From an uncultured Sulfurovum sp. (GTDB taxonomy: Bacteria; Campylobacterota; Campylobacteria; Campylobacterales; Sulfurovaceae), in the NCBI GenBank assembly GCA_902727855.1, contig CACVAS010000117.1, positions 124,001-188,000 of the forward strand: a DNA stretch of 64,000 nt. The letters are read 5' to 3'. The translations under genes were made by a program, and so were the position numbers. The notes under the pieces are model-generated. The model was given only the letters and a program-made list of their open reading frames with translations. It was not told the origin of the DNA and did no database searches. How positions within the stretch are numbered: position 1 is the first letter of the stretch; every line of letters starts with the position of its first letter. Shown piece after piece: positions 44,932-54,700 of this stretch.

Positions 44932-46348
44932 TTTGTATCCGTTCTATAGTTTTTGTAGTACTTTTACCATTGACAAAGTCAACCAAGCGTAGTTCATCGG
45001 CTATATCTTCTCCGACAACTTTTTTACCCTTATAGTCCCCACCTTTGACTAAAATATGTGGTGATACAGACTTTATAAGTTCATAGGGAGTGTCATCATA
45101 AAACTTTACAACATAGTCTACAGCCTCAAGTGAAGCGAGTATATATGCTCTATCGTCTTCCGAATTAATAGGTCTTGACTCTCCTTTGAGTCTTTTGACA
45201 CTGGCATCTGAATTAAGCCCTACGACAAGTATATCACCATAACTTTTAGCTTCTTCTAAATACTTCACATGACCTACGTGTAATATATCAAAACAGCCAT
45301 TGGTAAAAACAATTTTTTTACCTCTTTGTTTGAAACCTTCTGACAGCAAGCTAATCTCATCTAATGTTTTAATATGTGAGCTACTCACCGACTTGTTTAA
45401 ACTAGATTTGTATTCTATGACTTCATTGAGTGTTGCAGTTGCTGAGCCTATTTTACCTACTACGACACCTGCACAAAGGTTTGAAAACTTCACTGCCTCA
45501 TCTATGTCGTAACCACAGGCTAAAGCAAAAGAGAGTGATGCGATGACCGTATCTCCTGCACCAGTTACATCAAAGACTTCACGAGCTACTGTAGGATGTT
45601 TACGTAATGCACCATCATATAGCGCAATACCCTCTTCACTAAGTGTAATAAGAGAGATGGTTAATTCACACTTTTTTTGTATGTCTGTAATAGCTTCATA
45701 TAAACTTTTTTCATCGTTAATCGTGATGCCAGTTGCCTCAATAGCCTCTTTTTTGTTAGGTGTGAGAAGGTAAGCACCTTTGTATTTTGAAAAGTCAGAC
45801 CCCTTTGGATCTACCAAGACTTTTTTCTTATGTTTTTTACTAAGAGTGAGTAGTTTTTGTGTGAGTGAATCTCCCAATACCCCTTTGCCATAATCTGAAA
45901 AAAGTATAATCTCATAAGCTTCAACTATCTTAGAAAAAATCTCAATGAGTTTTTCTTCTTCTATTTTACCTATGGGATTTGTGGTCTCTTTATCATAACG
46001 AATGACTTGTTGTTGAGAAGCAATAATACGACTTTTTTTAGTGGTAGCTCTACCCTGTTGAGTCACTAAGTAGTCAGCCGATACTCCAATCTTTTTAAGA
46101 AGTGTTGTTAACTCTGTTGCATTGGTATCATCTCCAATAACAGAAAGTACATCTACTTCTGAACCTAAGGCAATGAGATTGTTAATCACATTACCTGCTC
46201 CACCCAAGACTGTTGTCTCTTTTTGTACAGATACTACTTGTACTGGAGCTTCTGGAGAAATTCGTGTACACTCACCCCATAGATAGTGGTCTATCATCAA
46301 GTCACCAATGACCATGATTTTAGGGTTTTTATTTTTGAGTGCTAACAT
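44918..46348 (-). CDS. hldE: Bifunctional heptose kinase / ADP-heptose synthase
   Basis: 476 residues. The N-terminal ribokinase-type domain phosphorylates heptose-7-P ([28 protein letters not shown], catalytic [13 protein letters not shown]). The C-terminal cytidylyltransferase-like domain adenylylates heptose-1-P ([23 protein letters not shown]). Fused form as in enterobacteria. With gmhA it supplies three of the five ADP-heptose steps; gmhB and hldD are not in the window. Confidence 0.96.
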   Translation of the reverse strand: MLALKNKNPKIMVIGDLMIDHYLWGECTRISPEAPVQVVSVQKETTVLGGAGNVINNLIALGSEVDVLSVIGDDTNATELTTLLKKIGVSADYLVTQQGRATTKKSRIIASQQQVIRYDKETTNPIGKIEEEKLIEIFSKIVEAYEIILFSDYGKGVLGDSLTQKLLTLSKKHKKKVLVDPKGSDFSKYKGAYLLTPNKKEAIEATGITINDEKSLYEAITDIQKKCELTISLITLSEEGIALYDGALRKHPTVAREVFDVTGAGDTVIASLSFALACGYDIDEAVKFSNLCAGVVVGKIGSATATLNEVIEYKSSLNKSVSSSHIKTLDEISLLSEGFKQRGKKIVFTNGCFDILHVGHVKYLEEAKSYGDILVVGLNSDASVKRLKGESRPINSEDDRAYILASLEAVDYVVKFYDDTPYELIKSVSPHILVKGGDYKGKKVVGEDIADELRLVDFVNGKSTTKTIERIQNDRC

Positions 46349-46397
46349 GGTTTAACCTTTTTATTATGAGAGATTATGATTAGATATTATATCGCGT

Positions 46398-47198
46398 TTA
46401 TACTCTTTTATTGATGAGTAAAAAGAGACCTAAACACAGAGCTGAAACCATGATAATAGATGCACCAGAAGTAAGGTCATAACTGTAAGACAACCATAAA
46501 CCTACAAGGGTGAAAAATGTAGCAATACTACCTGAGACAAACATCATACTAAAGAGTGAATGTGTAAGTTTCTCAGCAATATATACAGGTATTGTAAGCA
46601 TGGCTATGACCAATATAAGCCCTACAACCTTAATGGCAATGACAACAGTCAATGCAGAGAGTACTAAAATAAGTGTATAGAAAAATGTTACATTGACACC
46701 ACGTAAATTTGCATATTCAGAATCATAAGAGACTGCTAGTATATCACGATACCAAAATGTAACCATAATGATTATGGCTATTAAAAGTATAGCCATAAAA
46801 TACAAGTCTTCACTACTGACTGCAAGGATAGAGCCAAAAAGATAGCTCATTAGATCTACATTATACCCAGGGGTAAGGTCAACAAATAAAACACCAATCG
46901 CCATACCCACAGCCCAGATTAGCCCTATAAATGTATCTATACGATGGCGTTTTTTAAGTGTTAAAAATGCAATAAGTAAAGCTGCAGCTACCGCAAAAAG
47001 AGATGCTCCAAGAAAAATAGGTAAACCAAAATATACTGCAAGTCCTATGCCACCGTACGAAGTATGTGCAATACCACCTGCTAAAAAGACCATACGGTTT
47101 ACGACAATGAGTGAACCTATAATACCAGCAGCAAAGCTGACAAATATACCAGCAAGAAGTGCATGTTGCATAAACTCAAATGAGAGTACCTCAATCAT
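46398..47198 (-). CDS. znuB: Metal ABC transporter permease (ZnuB-like)
   Basis: 266 residues and about eight membrane segments of the ABC-3 permease family. GGIAHTSYGGIGLAVYFG is the usual cytoplasmic loop and GLILVIAMLTIPVYIAEKL a late conserved helix. The frame opens at 47213, but I take the ATG at 47198: its ATGA overlaps the znuC stop and GGAAGG lies seven bases upstream. Zinc is inferred from the His-rich binding protein; manganese or iron is possible. Confidence 0.9.
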   Translation of the reverse strand: MIEVLSFEFMQHALLAGIFVSFAAGIIGSLIVVNRMVFLAGGIAHTSYGGIGLAVYFGLPIFLGASLFAVAAALLIAFLTLKKRHRIDTFIGLIWAVGMAIGVLFVDLTPGYNVDLMSYLFGSILAVSSEDLYFMAILLIAIIIMVTFWYRDILAVSYDSEYANLRGVNVTFFYTLILVLSALTVVIAIKVVGLILVIAMLTIPVYIAEKLTHSLFSMMFVSGSIATFFTLVGLWLSYSYDLTSGASIIMVSALCLGLFLLINKRV

Positions 47199-47995
47199 GG
47201 TTTTACCTTCCATATACTTTTTTGCGATGTTTCAATTTCATCTTCACAGGTATTGCAATGGTCACTACCTAACATTTGTAAAAGTTCTATTTCACAGAAA
47301 TGTCCATCATTTCCATGTGTATGGAAAGTTGACTCTTTATCTGAGATATCATGATAAGAGAGTTTTTTATGAATATGAGCAGCAGAAGAGGCATATTCCA
47401 ATATCACAGATATGTCATGACTTACAACAATAATTGTAATCTGTTCATTGAGTACTTTCAGCAGTTCATAAATCTCTCTTTGTCCAGAGATATCAATACT
47501 CGAAGTTGGTTCATCTAATATAAGTATTTGAGGATGGGCACAAAGTGCACGTGCTATCATCACCCTTTGTCTTTGCCCACCTGAGAGAGACCCAATTTTA
47601 ATATTTGCATACTCTTGCATACCAACTTGTGCGAGTGCACCCATAGCACAGAGTTTTTCATGATTACCATACCCAAATAGAGGTCGCTTACCTTCCACAT
47701 GTCCCATCATGACTACTTCAATCACTTTGATAGGAAAATCAGTATTGACATTTGTATTTTGTGGGACATACCCTATTTTATTGAGGCTTTGTTTTGGTTT
47801 CTTTCCTAAGACTTTAATGGTGCCTTTTTTTGCCTTCTCTATACCAAGTATAAGTTTTAATAAAGTAGATTTTCCTCCACCATTGGGTCCAATGATGGCT
47901 AAAAAGTCTTTTTCTTCTACACTTAAGTTTATATTTTCTAAGATGAGCTCTTTTTCATAGGCAAAACTTAGATTTTTTATCTCTATACTTTTCAT
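47195..47995 (-). CDS. znuC: Metal ABC transporter ATPase (ZnuC-like)
   Basis: 266 residues: Walker A GPNGGGKSTLL, signature LSGGQRQRVMIARAL, Walker B LILDEPTSSID and the switch His in VSHDISV. The last about 60 residues carry several His and Cys (HIHKKLSYHD, FHTHGNDGHF, DHCNTCEDE), a likely metal-sensing or metal-storing tail not found in all homologues. It sits between znuA and znuB with a four-base overlap with znuB. Confidence 0.92.
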   Translation of the reverse strand: MKSIEIKNLSFAYEKELILENINLSVEEKDFLAIIGPNGGGKSTLLKLILGIEKAKKGTIKVLGKKPKQSLNKIGYVPQNTNVNTDFPIKVIEVVMMGHVEGKRPLFGYGNHEKLCAMGALAQVGMQEYANIKIGSLSGGQRQRVMIARALCAHPQILILDEPTSSIDISGQREIYELLKVLNEQITIIVVSHDISVILEYASSAAHIHKKLSYHDISDKESTFHTHGNDGHFCEIELLQMLGSDHCNTCEDEIETSQKSIWKVKP

Positions 47996-48901
47996 TTATT
48001 TACCAGTAATGACTTTCACCATTTGTATAAGGTTTTCAGACCAATTTGTTGCCATAGGTGTTATTTTCACAACAGGTATATTTAATTCACTTGCAATAAT
48101 CTTAGCTGAAGTATCAGAAAATTCTGGTTGTGTAAAAATTGCTTTCACACCCTTATCTCTTGCTTTATATATTAACTGTACTAATTCTCTAGGCTTTGGA
48201 CTTTTTCCTTCCACTTCTACAGCTATTTGTTCTAGATGGTACTCTTTTGCAAAGTAGCCCCATGAAGGATGAAAAACCATAAACGATCTCTCTTTTTTTA
48301 GTGTTCTGAGTAGAGATGTTATTGTATGATCTGTTTGTTTCAAATGTTCTAAAAAATCATTTAAATTATTTTTATAATATTCTCTATTTTTTTCATCATA
48401 CTTCACCAAAGCATCAAACATATTTTGAGCTATGATACGTACATTTTTAGGAGTAGTCCAGATGTGTGGATCAAGGCTAGATACTGTATCATCTGTAGTA
48501 TGGTTCACTTTACATTGATGACCATTATGCGCATGCTGATGGTGACTGTGTGCTGTCATAGGTATTTTTTCTATATTTTTTGTAGTATCAATGATTTTCA
48601 TGTTTCCATTCAATGAAGAAAATTTTGCTAACCAAACATCTTCAAACTCTACACCAATCGAAAAATAGAGTGATGCCTTAGCAATAGAAACCATCTGAGA
48701 TGCTTTAGGTTCATAGGCATGAGGTGAGCTACCCGGTTTTACCATTAAGGAGATGTTAACTTTGTCTCCTCCTATCGCCTCTAGAAATACTTTTTGAGGT
48801 ACAATGCTCACTATGGCATTGATATTAGAAAATATATATGTTGTTGTCAATAGGTAAATAAGTATCATTTTATGCATGTTGAAGTATATCGAAATTGTCA
48901 T
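47996..48901 (-). CDS. znuA: Metal-binding periplasmic protein (ZnuA-like)
   Basis: 301 residues. Signal peptide MILIYLLTTTYIFSNINA is preceded by 11 residues; AGAGAG before ATG 48901 supports that start. The cluster A-I fold is shown by VKPGSSPHAYEPKASQM (first His ligand), the His-rich loop HSHHQHAHNGHQC, SLDPHIWTTPKN (second), FMVFHPSWGYFAKEY (third) and FTQPEFSD. The His-rich loop points to zinc. It is divergent from the gene at 48969 through a 67-base AT-rich gap that must hold both promoters. Confidence 0.92.
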   Translation of the reverse strand: MTISIYFNMHKMILIYLLTTTYIFSNINAIVSIVPQKVFLEAIGGDKVNISLMVKPGSSPHAYEPKASQMVSIAKASLYFSIGVEFEDVWLAKFSSLNGNMKIIDTTKNIEKIPMTAHSHHQHAHNGHQCKVNHTTDDTVSSLDPHIWTTPKNVRIIAQNMFDALVKYDEKNREYYKNNLNDFLEHLKQTDHTITSLLRTLKKERSFMVFHPSWGYFAKEYHLEQIAVEVEGKSPKPRELVQLIYKARDKGVKAIFTQPEFSDTSAKIIASELNIPVVKITPMATNWSENLIQMVKVITGK

Positions 48902-48968
48902 GATATCTCTCTATTAATTTACATAATGATATAATAAAATGTATGGGAAATAAATTAGGGAGTTTATA

Positions 48969-49478
48969 ATGCACAATTCTGAAAGAAGAGAATCCGTTGA
49001 TCTTGGTTTTGAAGAGGAAGATATAAAGTTAGCAGAACTGATGATCCAAAAGGTCAAAACAACATTAGAGTTTTTATACTTTTTAATGTTACATAAAAAG
49101 AATGTATCTTATACAGTATTACTTCTTTCTGCTGATAAGTTAAAACTTGAACATCTTTTGACTACGTGGAAACGTAAGACCGATATACTTGTAGAAATCG
49201 ATAAAAAGAGTAATGTATACATACTTATTTGTCAAAATACCGATAAAGAAGGTGGCAAAAAATATGGTGAAATCTTGATTTCAAATATCACGATGCAAAA
49301 TCGTTCTAAAGTCTATTGTGTTCAGACCCAAATACTTAATACTGCTTATACAGTGCAAGAGGTCATTTTTACAATTTTAAAAAAATATATTCATATTAAA
49401 TCTGAAAACAAACATAATGAAGTATGTTTTACTGAACTAAAATACGAAGAGTACAAAGATGTCATCTATAATATTTAA
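48969..49478 (+). CDS. Hypothetical cytosolic protein
   Basis: 169 residues, not recognised. Acidic start (SVDLGFEEEDIKLAELMIQKVKTTLEF), then SYTVLLLSADKLKLEHLLTTW and alternating strands (ILVEIDKKSNVYILICQNTDKEGG). No signal or membrane segment. GGGAG before the ATG is a good ribosome site. It is divergent from znuA and converges with the LRR-kinase gene with four bases of overlap. A role in metal sensing is possible from position only. Confidence 0.65.
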   Translation: MHNSERRESVDLGFEEEDIKLAELMIQKVKTTLEFLYFLMLHKKNVSYTVLLLSADKLKLEHLLTTWKRKTDILVEIDKKSNVYILICQNTDKEGGKKYGEILISNITMQNRSKVYCVQTQILNTAYTVQEVIFTILKKYIHIKSENKHNEVCFTELKYEEYKDVIYNI

Positions 49479-50794
49479 GTATTAGTCATCTTTGTTAACT
49501 CTTTTAAAATTTCACTAAAAAGTGGACGAGAGTGAGGGTGAGTATCTAAACATAACTCTCTTAAGTGTGTAAGTTGTTCTCTTTTTTCTTCTTTTGCGTG
49601 AGTGTCTTTACTTGAGAGTATTAACATCTCTTGTATTAAACATCCAAAGGCTCTTACCTCTAAATATTCTAGTGATTTTCTTAGTTCTATCTCTTCGGGT
49701 TCAAAATACGATGCCCCGCCAAAGTCACCTAAAATACTATTGGCATTTTTATCTATCATAATATTATGTGCATAAAAATCACCGTGCATGATGCCTCTGT
49801 TGTGCATATGAACAGCAGCTTTGGACATGCCAAGTAAGACTTTGAGACAATCATCAAAACTAAGAGATAAGTCGTTTTTATATACATCACGAGTACAAGT
49901 GTCCAAGGTAGGAGGTAAACCTAAATTACTATATGTTTTAGGGACAAGTTCTAACATAAGCACATCATACTTGTCTGGATGTCCAACAACTTTAGCTAAA
50001 ACATCTATGAGATGTTCATGTTTTCCCATAGAAATATTAATATCCATCTCCTCTTTGGGTAAACCATCTGATGTCATATCTCCTTTAAAAACCTTAACTG
50101 CTACTTCATTCTCTTCATAAATCGCCTTATAGATTAACCCTGAAGCACCTTCACCTAATAGTTCTTGAATCTTTAGCCTATCCCAATGAACCTCTTTGAG
50201 TGATGTATCACATGAAGGGTGTTTTTTACAAAAAGGGTTGCCACCATAGGCTAACCATGAAAGCTTAGGTAAACCTAAGATTTGTGACGGTAGTGCTTCA
50301 AGTTTATTTGCAGAGAGACGTAGAAGCTCTAGGTTGGCACATTTGGAAAAGCTATGGGGTAAGCATTGAAGTCTGTTCCCAGAGAGCATACACTTTTGTA
50401 AAAGATGTAAATCTCCCATAGATTCTGGGAGTGTTTCTAAATTATTTTGTGTCAAAATAAGCCAACGTGTAGTTAGAGGTAAAGCATTCTCTTCTAATGT
50501 GTGAATACTATTATTTCTAAAACCAATCATAGACAAACTTTTACATTTTGAAAGTATAGAAGGAAATACAGTAAATTGATTATTGGATAAAAAAAGTATT
50601 TTTAAGTTAGATAATTTAGCAAAATCATCTGGAAGTTCACTCAGATTATTATCGGTTAGGTCAAGGTATTCTAAAGTCTCATGTAAATCTAATATCTCTT
50701 TTGGAAATATCTCTAAATTAGAGGCAAGCTTCAGTGTTTTACTACCAATCAGTTCTCCTGATTGTAATTGTTTTAATGTTTTTAATGTTGTCAT
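49475..50794 (-). CDS. Leucine-rich-repeat protein kinase
   Basis: 439 residues with two parts. Residues about 15-195 hold seven to eight LRRs (LEYLDLTDNNLSELPDDFAKL, LKILFLSNNQFTVFP, LELLRLSANKLEALPSQI). Residues about 205-435 are a Hanks-type kinase: Gly loop LGEGASGLIYKA, VK lysine AVKVF, catalytic loop MHGDFYAHNIMID (HGD in place of HRD), DFG in LGDFGGAS and a late Arg in THPHSRPLFSEIL. All key residues are present. No membrane segment, so it is a soluble kinase with a built-in binding domain. Confidence 0.88.
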   Translation of the reverse strand: MTTLKTLKQLQSGELIGSKTLKLASNLEIFPKEILDLHETLEYLDLTDNNLSELPDDFAKLSNLKILFLSNNQFTVFPSILSKCKSLSMIGFRNNSIHTLEENALPLTTRWLILTQNNLETLPESMGDLHLLQKCMLSGNRLQCLPHSFSKCANLELLRLSANKLEALPSQILGLPKLSWLAYGGNPFCKKHPSCDTSLKEVHWDRLKIQELLGEGASGLIYKAIYEENEVAVKVFKGDMTSDGLPKEEMDINISMGKHEHLIDVLAKVVGHPDKYDVLMLELVPKTYSNLGLPPTLDTCTRDVYKNDLSLSFDDCLKVLLGMSKAAVHMHNRGIMHGDFYAHNIMIDKNANSILGDFGGASYFEPEEIELRKSLEYLEVRAFGCLIQEMLILSSKDTHAKEEKREQLTHLRELCLDTHPHSRPLFSEILKELTKMTNT

Positions 50795-50895
50795 GGGCGT
50801 ATTTTACCTAAGCATTTTAAAATACAGTGAAAACTATGATAAACTTCTTGAAAATAAATTACGTTACCAACGAAATAAATAAAGGTCATATTTGA

Positions 50896-52134
50896 ATGAC
50901 AAAATATAATCTTATTGTTGTAGGTGCTGGTGCTGCAGGCATGATGAGTGCCATTGTTGCAGCTCGTGAGGGTAAGTCAGTGCTACTACTAGAGAAACTT
51001 TCTAAAATTGGTGCCAAGCTTAAAGCGACTGGAGGTGGACGTTGTAACCTTACCAACACACTTTCTAATGAAGACTTTATGACAAAGTTTGGACGAGATG
51101 GACGGTTTATGTCCCCTGCGCTTGAACGATTTGATCATAAAAGTCTTATGCACTTTTTTAAAGCTATTGGTGTAGAGTCCCATGCTCCAGATGGTTTTAG
51201 GGTTTTTCCAACAAGTCACTCTTCTCTATCTATAATAAATGCATTGGCTCAAGAGATGGAAAGCCTAGATATTGATGTCATCTGTGCACAAAAAGTAGAA
51301 CATTTAATACATGATAATGTTAAGGTCATAAGCATTCAAACGCAAACAGATTCTTTTGTTTCTGATGCTGTGATTATTGCAACGGGTGGTATGGGATACC
51401 CTATGTTAGGAGCCCAAGGAGATGGTTATGTCATGGCAAAAGATGTTGGACATAAAATCACCAAAGTCCATCCTGCTATGATGCCTTTAAAAGTAAAAGA
51501 AAAATGGGTAGAAAATTGCCGTGCAGATACTATTGCCAAAGTGACTATGAAAGTAGATATAAAAAAATACAATAAACTCAAAGCAATGGGCGACCTTATA
51601 TTTACAAAAAATGGCATACGAGGACCTGTGGTCTTAGATTTTTCTAGAGAAATTACCCCACTTTTAGATAAGTTTGATGAAGTACCAGTACTTGTGAATC
51701 TGACAAAAGGTCTGAATGAAGAAGAGATTCGACTACATATAAAGAAACAACTTACACTCGACCCGCATAGAGATACCTTTAGCCTCATAGAAACACTGCT
51801 TCCAAAGTCTGTTACTATAGAGTTATGTACATTAGCTCATATTGATGGCAGTTTAGGATGGAACAAGCAAAAGGGTATCCATAGAGATACACTTATTAAA
51901 CTTCTTGTTTGGACACCGCTTACCATTAATGGACATGATGGCTTTAAAATGGCTATGATTACACGAGGTGGCATAAGCCTAAAAGAGATAGACCCTTACA
52001 CCATGCAGAGCAAAAAACTCAAAAATTTATATTTTTGTGGAGAGGTGATGAATATAGATGGACCATGTGGAGGTTATAATTTACAATGGAGTTTTGCCTC
52101 TGGTCATTTAGCAGGAAAACAACTTGGACAATAG
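50896..52134 (+). CDS. HI0933/YhiN-family flavoprotein
   Basis: 412-residue NAD(P)/FAD-dependent oxidoreductase-like protein. Dinucleotide motif LIVVGAGAAGMMSAIVAAREGKSVLLLEK at the start, LKATGGGRCNLTNT, IATGGMGYPMLGAQGDGY and the closing GPCGGYNLQWSFASGHLAGK. The reaction of this family is not established. It overlaps the DTW gene by 11 bases, so the two are coupled. Confidence 0.88.
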   Translation: MTKYNLIVVGAGAAGMMSAIVAAREGKSVLLLEKLSKIGAKLKATGGGRCNLTNTLSNEDFMTKFGRDGRFMSPALERFDHKSLMHFFKAIGVESHAPDGFRVFPTSHSSLSIINALAQEMESLDIDVICAQKVEHLIHDNVKVISIQTQTDSFVSDAVIIATGGMGYPMLGAQGDGYVMAKDVGHKITKVHPAMMPLKVKEKWVENCRADTIAKVTMKVDIKKYNKLKAMGDLIFTKNGIRGPVVLDFSREITPLLDKFDEVPVLVNLTKGLNEEEIRLHIKKQLTLDPHRDTFSLIETLLPKSVTIELCTLAHIDGSLGWNKQKGIHRDTLIKLLVWTPLTINGHDGFKMAMITRGGISLKEIDPYTMQSKKLKNLYFCGEVMNIDGPCGGYNLQWSFASGHLAGKQLGQ

Positions 52135-52759
52135 TACTAAAGATGTTGCTAATGAGGTTACTAGAAAGGTATGTTATGATTGTTATCGTCCTAACAGCTC
52201 ATGTATGTGTGAGCACATCACTCCTATAGAGACAAAAACCAAGTTTGTTATACTTATGCACCCTAAAGAGTTTCGTCACACCAAAAATGGTACTGGTCAT
52301 TTTACACATCTAACACTAAAAAACTCAGAACTATACATAGGTATAGACTTTACAAACCATGACAAAATTAATGCCCTTTTAGAGAACCCTAACAATGATT
52401 GCTATGTGCTTTATCCTACAACGCAAAGCATGAACCTCAATACAACTACCTTTGAAAAAAATGGAAAAAATAGAGTACTCTTCCTCATTGACGCTACATG
52501 GCCATGTTCAAAAAGTATGCTCTTACAAAGTTCTAACTTAAATGCATTAAACAAACTCAGTTTCACACATACAAAATCTTCTTCTTTTACATTTAAGAAA
52601 CAACCAAAATCCTACTGTTTAAGTACTATGGAGTCTACACTTTGTGTACTAGAGTTATTAAACAAAAATAATGAAGAACAGATTTTAGGTCATCATCTAA
52701 ATAGTTTTTTACGCCCATTTGAAAAGATGGTTGAGTACCAAATTCAATGTAATACATAA
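52124..52759 (+). CDS. DTW-domain tRNA aminocarboxypropyltransferase
   Basis: 211 residues. N-terminal zinc-type cysteines (CYDCYRPNSSCMCEHI), HPKEFRHTKNGTG and the DTW segment present as FLIDATWPCSKSML. Homologues TapT/DTWD transfer the acp group from SAM to uridine in tRNA (acp3U47 or acp3U20). The DTW sequence is DATW here, a variation seen as a spaced form. Translationally coupled to the preceding flavoprotein. Confidence 0.85.
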   Translation: MDNSTKDVANEVTRKVCYDCYRPNSSCMCEHITPIETKTKFVILMHPKEFRHTKNGTGHFTHLTLKNSELYIGIDFTNHDKINALLENPNNDCYVLYPTTQSMNLNTTTFEKNGKNRVLFLIDATWPCSKSMLLQSSNLNALNKLSFTHTKSSSFTFKKQPKSYCLSTMESTLCVLELLNKNNEEQILGHHLNSFLRPFEKMVEYQIQCNT

Positions 52760-52867
52760 CAAAAAAATAATAAATGTCTAATGGATATTATGCAGATAAA
52801 TTCTATATATGAGTAGTTTGATTAAAAATTAATCATATAACTGATAAATTAACTATCATTTCTTGAT

Positions 52868-52873
52868 TATAAT
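52868..52873 (+). promoter_or_regulatory. -10 element before the 36-codon ORF
   Basis: TATAAT in an AT-rich stretch 64 bases before the small ORF at 52937. Between them, AACTT-ATATAC-AAGTT (about 52896-52911) can form a short hairpin in the leader. The repeated TGATAAT around 52874 looks a little like half of a Fur box, but not enough to call. Confidence 0.45.
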
Positions 52874-52936
52874 GATAATTAATTAACATACATGTAACTT
52901 ATATACAAGTTGTTAAAACATCAAAAAGGAAAACAT

Positions 52937-53047
52937 ATGTATTACGATAAAAAAGAAAAAATCAAAACTGAGTCAGTCATCAATGAAAACACTTTGGGAG
53001 GGTCACTCTGTTACTATCACAAACCGCTACTCTGTTACTATATTTAA
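52937..53047 (+). CDS. Small peptide with double-glycine-type leader and paired CYY motifs
   Basis: 36 residues. ATG follows AAAAAGGAAAACAT, a good ribosome site, and a TATAAT lies upstream. The first 22 residues are charged (MYYDKKEKIKTESVINENTLGG) and end in LGG; the last 14 are SLCYYHKPLLCYYI, hydrophobic and aromatic with a repeat of LCYY coded by a near-exact DNA repeat (CTCTGTTACTAT). The layout is that of a GG-leader secreted peptide or a modified peptide precursor. No maturation or transport gene is nearby, so the role is open. Confidence 0.45.
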   Translation: MYYDKKEKIKTESVINENTLGGSLCYYHKPLLCYYI

Positions 53048-53307
53048 GTACAACCATATGAAAATATATACTTAGCTGAGTTCGACAAATAGATTTTTCA
53101 TTGTAGGACAACAGCTAACAATCTAAACAAATACACTATATAGATAGAAGAGTCAAAATCTTATATTACAGTTCCCATCTATAGAATTATCACTTATAAT
53201 CCTCTCAATAACTACTTAAATCATATTTCCAATGAACTGACAAAAAAACAATACCAAACCCTAAACATATTATCTATAATTGCTCCATACGAAATAAAGG
53301 AGTATTT
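53048..53307. other. Gene-free stretch before thiD
   Basis: No ORF of note and no thiamine (TPP) riboswitch: the CTGAGA and ACC(C)TGATCTGG-type signatures are absent. A -10-like TATAAT at 53275-53280 and AAAGGAG at 53297-53303 serve thiD. Nothing else was recognised. Confidence 0.5.
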
Positions 53308-54096
53308 ATGAAAGTTGTATTAACGATTGCTGGTTCTGACAGTAGTGGGGGTGCTGGTATACAAGCTGACCTTAAGACCTTTGAGGCATTTGGTGTGTTT
53401 GGTACCACTGCTATTACTGTACTCACTGCACAAAATACTATGGGAGTACAAAACATAGTGCCAATGGAAACTTCATTCATTAAGAGTCAAATAGAATCTA
53501 TTTTTGAAGACTTTGATGTTGCTGCTATCAAGATAGGCATGTTATTTAATAAAGAGATTATTGAGATGGTAGCTGATGTGATAAAAGATGTAAAAGTACC
53601 TATTGTACTTGATCCCGTCTCCATCTCAAAAGCTGGCTCACCACTGCTTGAAGAAAGTGCGATAGAAGCGATGTCATCACTCTTTGAGCATGTGACCCTC
53701 ATTACCCCAAACGCACATGAGGCGTATGCGTTTTTTGATTACAACTATGAAGATCGAAAAAGTATGCAAAAGATACAAAATTCTCAGACACCTGTACTCG
53801 TAAAACATCATGTGGCAGAGCTTGCTGAAGGTAAATTTAGCGTAGATAAACTCTACTTTAGAAAAGAAGCGAGGGTTTTTCAAACACCTTTGATAGAGAC
53901 AAATAACCTACATGGTACAGGGTGTTCTTTTTCAAGTGCCATTACTGCTAACTTGGCTTTGGGTTACACCCTTGAACAGTCTATAAGAAAATCAAAACAA
54001 TTTATATCAGAAGCACTCAAAAGTGCACCAAGTATAGGAAATGGTCCCGGACCAATCAATCATAAAACAGGAGGAGAACATGTTGAATACGCTTAA
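53308..54096 (+). CDS. thiD: Hydroxymethylpyrimidine (phosphate) kinase
   Basis: Phosphorylates HMP and HMP-P for thiamine synthesis. 262 residues with the family opening [38 protein letters not shown]; later [16 protein letters not shown] and the catalytic loop [27 protein letters not shown] eight bases before the ATG. It overlaps thiE by 17 bases. Confidence 0.96.
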   Translation: MKVVLTIAGSDSSGGAGIQADLKTFEAFGVFGTTAITVLTAQNTMGVQNIVPMETSFIKSQIESIFEDFDVAAIKIGMLFNKEIIEMVADVIKDVKVPIVLDPVSISKAGSPLLEESAIEAMSSLFEHVTLITPNAHEAYAFFDYNYEDRKSMQKIQNSQTPVLVKHHVAELAEGKFSVDKLYFRKEARVFQTPLIETNNLHGTGCSFSSAITANLALGYTLEQSIRKSKQFISEALKSAPSIGNGPGPINHKTGGEHVEYA

Positions 54097-54700
54097 AGGA
54101 CTTTATGTCATTACCGATGAACATCTTACACCAGATGAAAGTGTTGTTGCTTATGTAGAAGACGCTCTCATTGCAGGTGCGAGTATTGTTCAGTACAGAA
54201 ATAAAACAAAAACTGATGATGAAGTAGAAGATGTATGTAGAGCACTTCAGGCTTTGTGTACACACTATAGTGTGCCATTTATTATAGATGATAGACCACA
54301 TTTAGCTACTAAGATACAAGCAGATGGTATCCACATAGGAAAAGATGATATGCCACTTTCTAAAGCCAGAGAGATTTTCCCAAAAGGTATCATAGGGGTA
54401 TCGTGCTATGGAAGTATTCGAAAAGCCAAAGAGGCTGAGGAAGAAGGAGCAGACTATGTAGCGTTTGGTTCATTTTTTGCTTCTCCTACGAAACCTCATT
54501 CAGGCATTATTTCTATGAATGTGCTCCATAAAGCAAAAGAAGCTGTGACCATACCTGTGTGTGCCATAGGAGGTATCTCTCAGACAAACATAGGTGAAAT
54601 AGCATCGACAAACACAGACATGATATCAGTAGTAAGTGCCGCTTTTAAAGGTGACACGCAACACAATGTATCTAACTTAATTAAAGGAATGAAAATATGA
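54080..54700 (+). CDS. thiE: Thiamine-phosphate synthase
   Basis: Joins HMP-PP and thiazole phosphate. 206 residues from ATG 54080, which has AGGAGGA seven bases upstream inside thiD; the frame extends back to 54041 but without family sequence. LYVITDEHL, IVQYRNKTKTDDE, FIIDDRPHLATKIQADGIHIGKDD and VCAIGGIS match the TIM-barrel enzyme. Overlaps the next gene by four bases (ATGA), so thiD-thiE-THI5-like is one operon. Confidence 0.95.
   Translation: MLNTLKGLYVITDEHLTPDESVVAYVEDALIAGASIVQYRNKTKTDDEVEDVCRALQALCTHYSVPFIIDDRPHLATKIQADGIHIGKDDMPLSKAREIFPKGIIGVSCYGSIRKAKEAEEEGADYVAFGSFFASPTKPHSGIISMNVLHKAKEAVTIPVCAIGGISQTNIGEIASTNTDMISVVSAAFKGDTQHNVSNLIKGMKI

Noticed and set aside
52868..52890. Fur box before the small peptide ORF
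   Set aside because: TGATAAT occurs but the second half does not follow the 7-1-7 pattern; AT-rich DNA gives such half-sites often.
53048..53307. TPP riboswitch before thiD
   Set aside because: None of the conserved TPP-aptamer segments (CTGAGA, the GATCTGGATAATGCCAGCG-like block) is present in the 260 bases before the gene.
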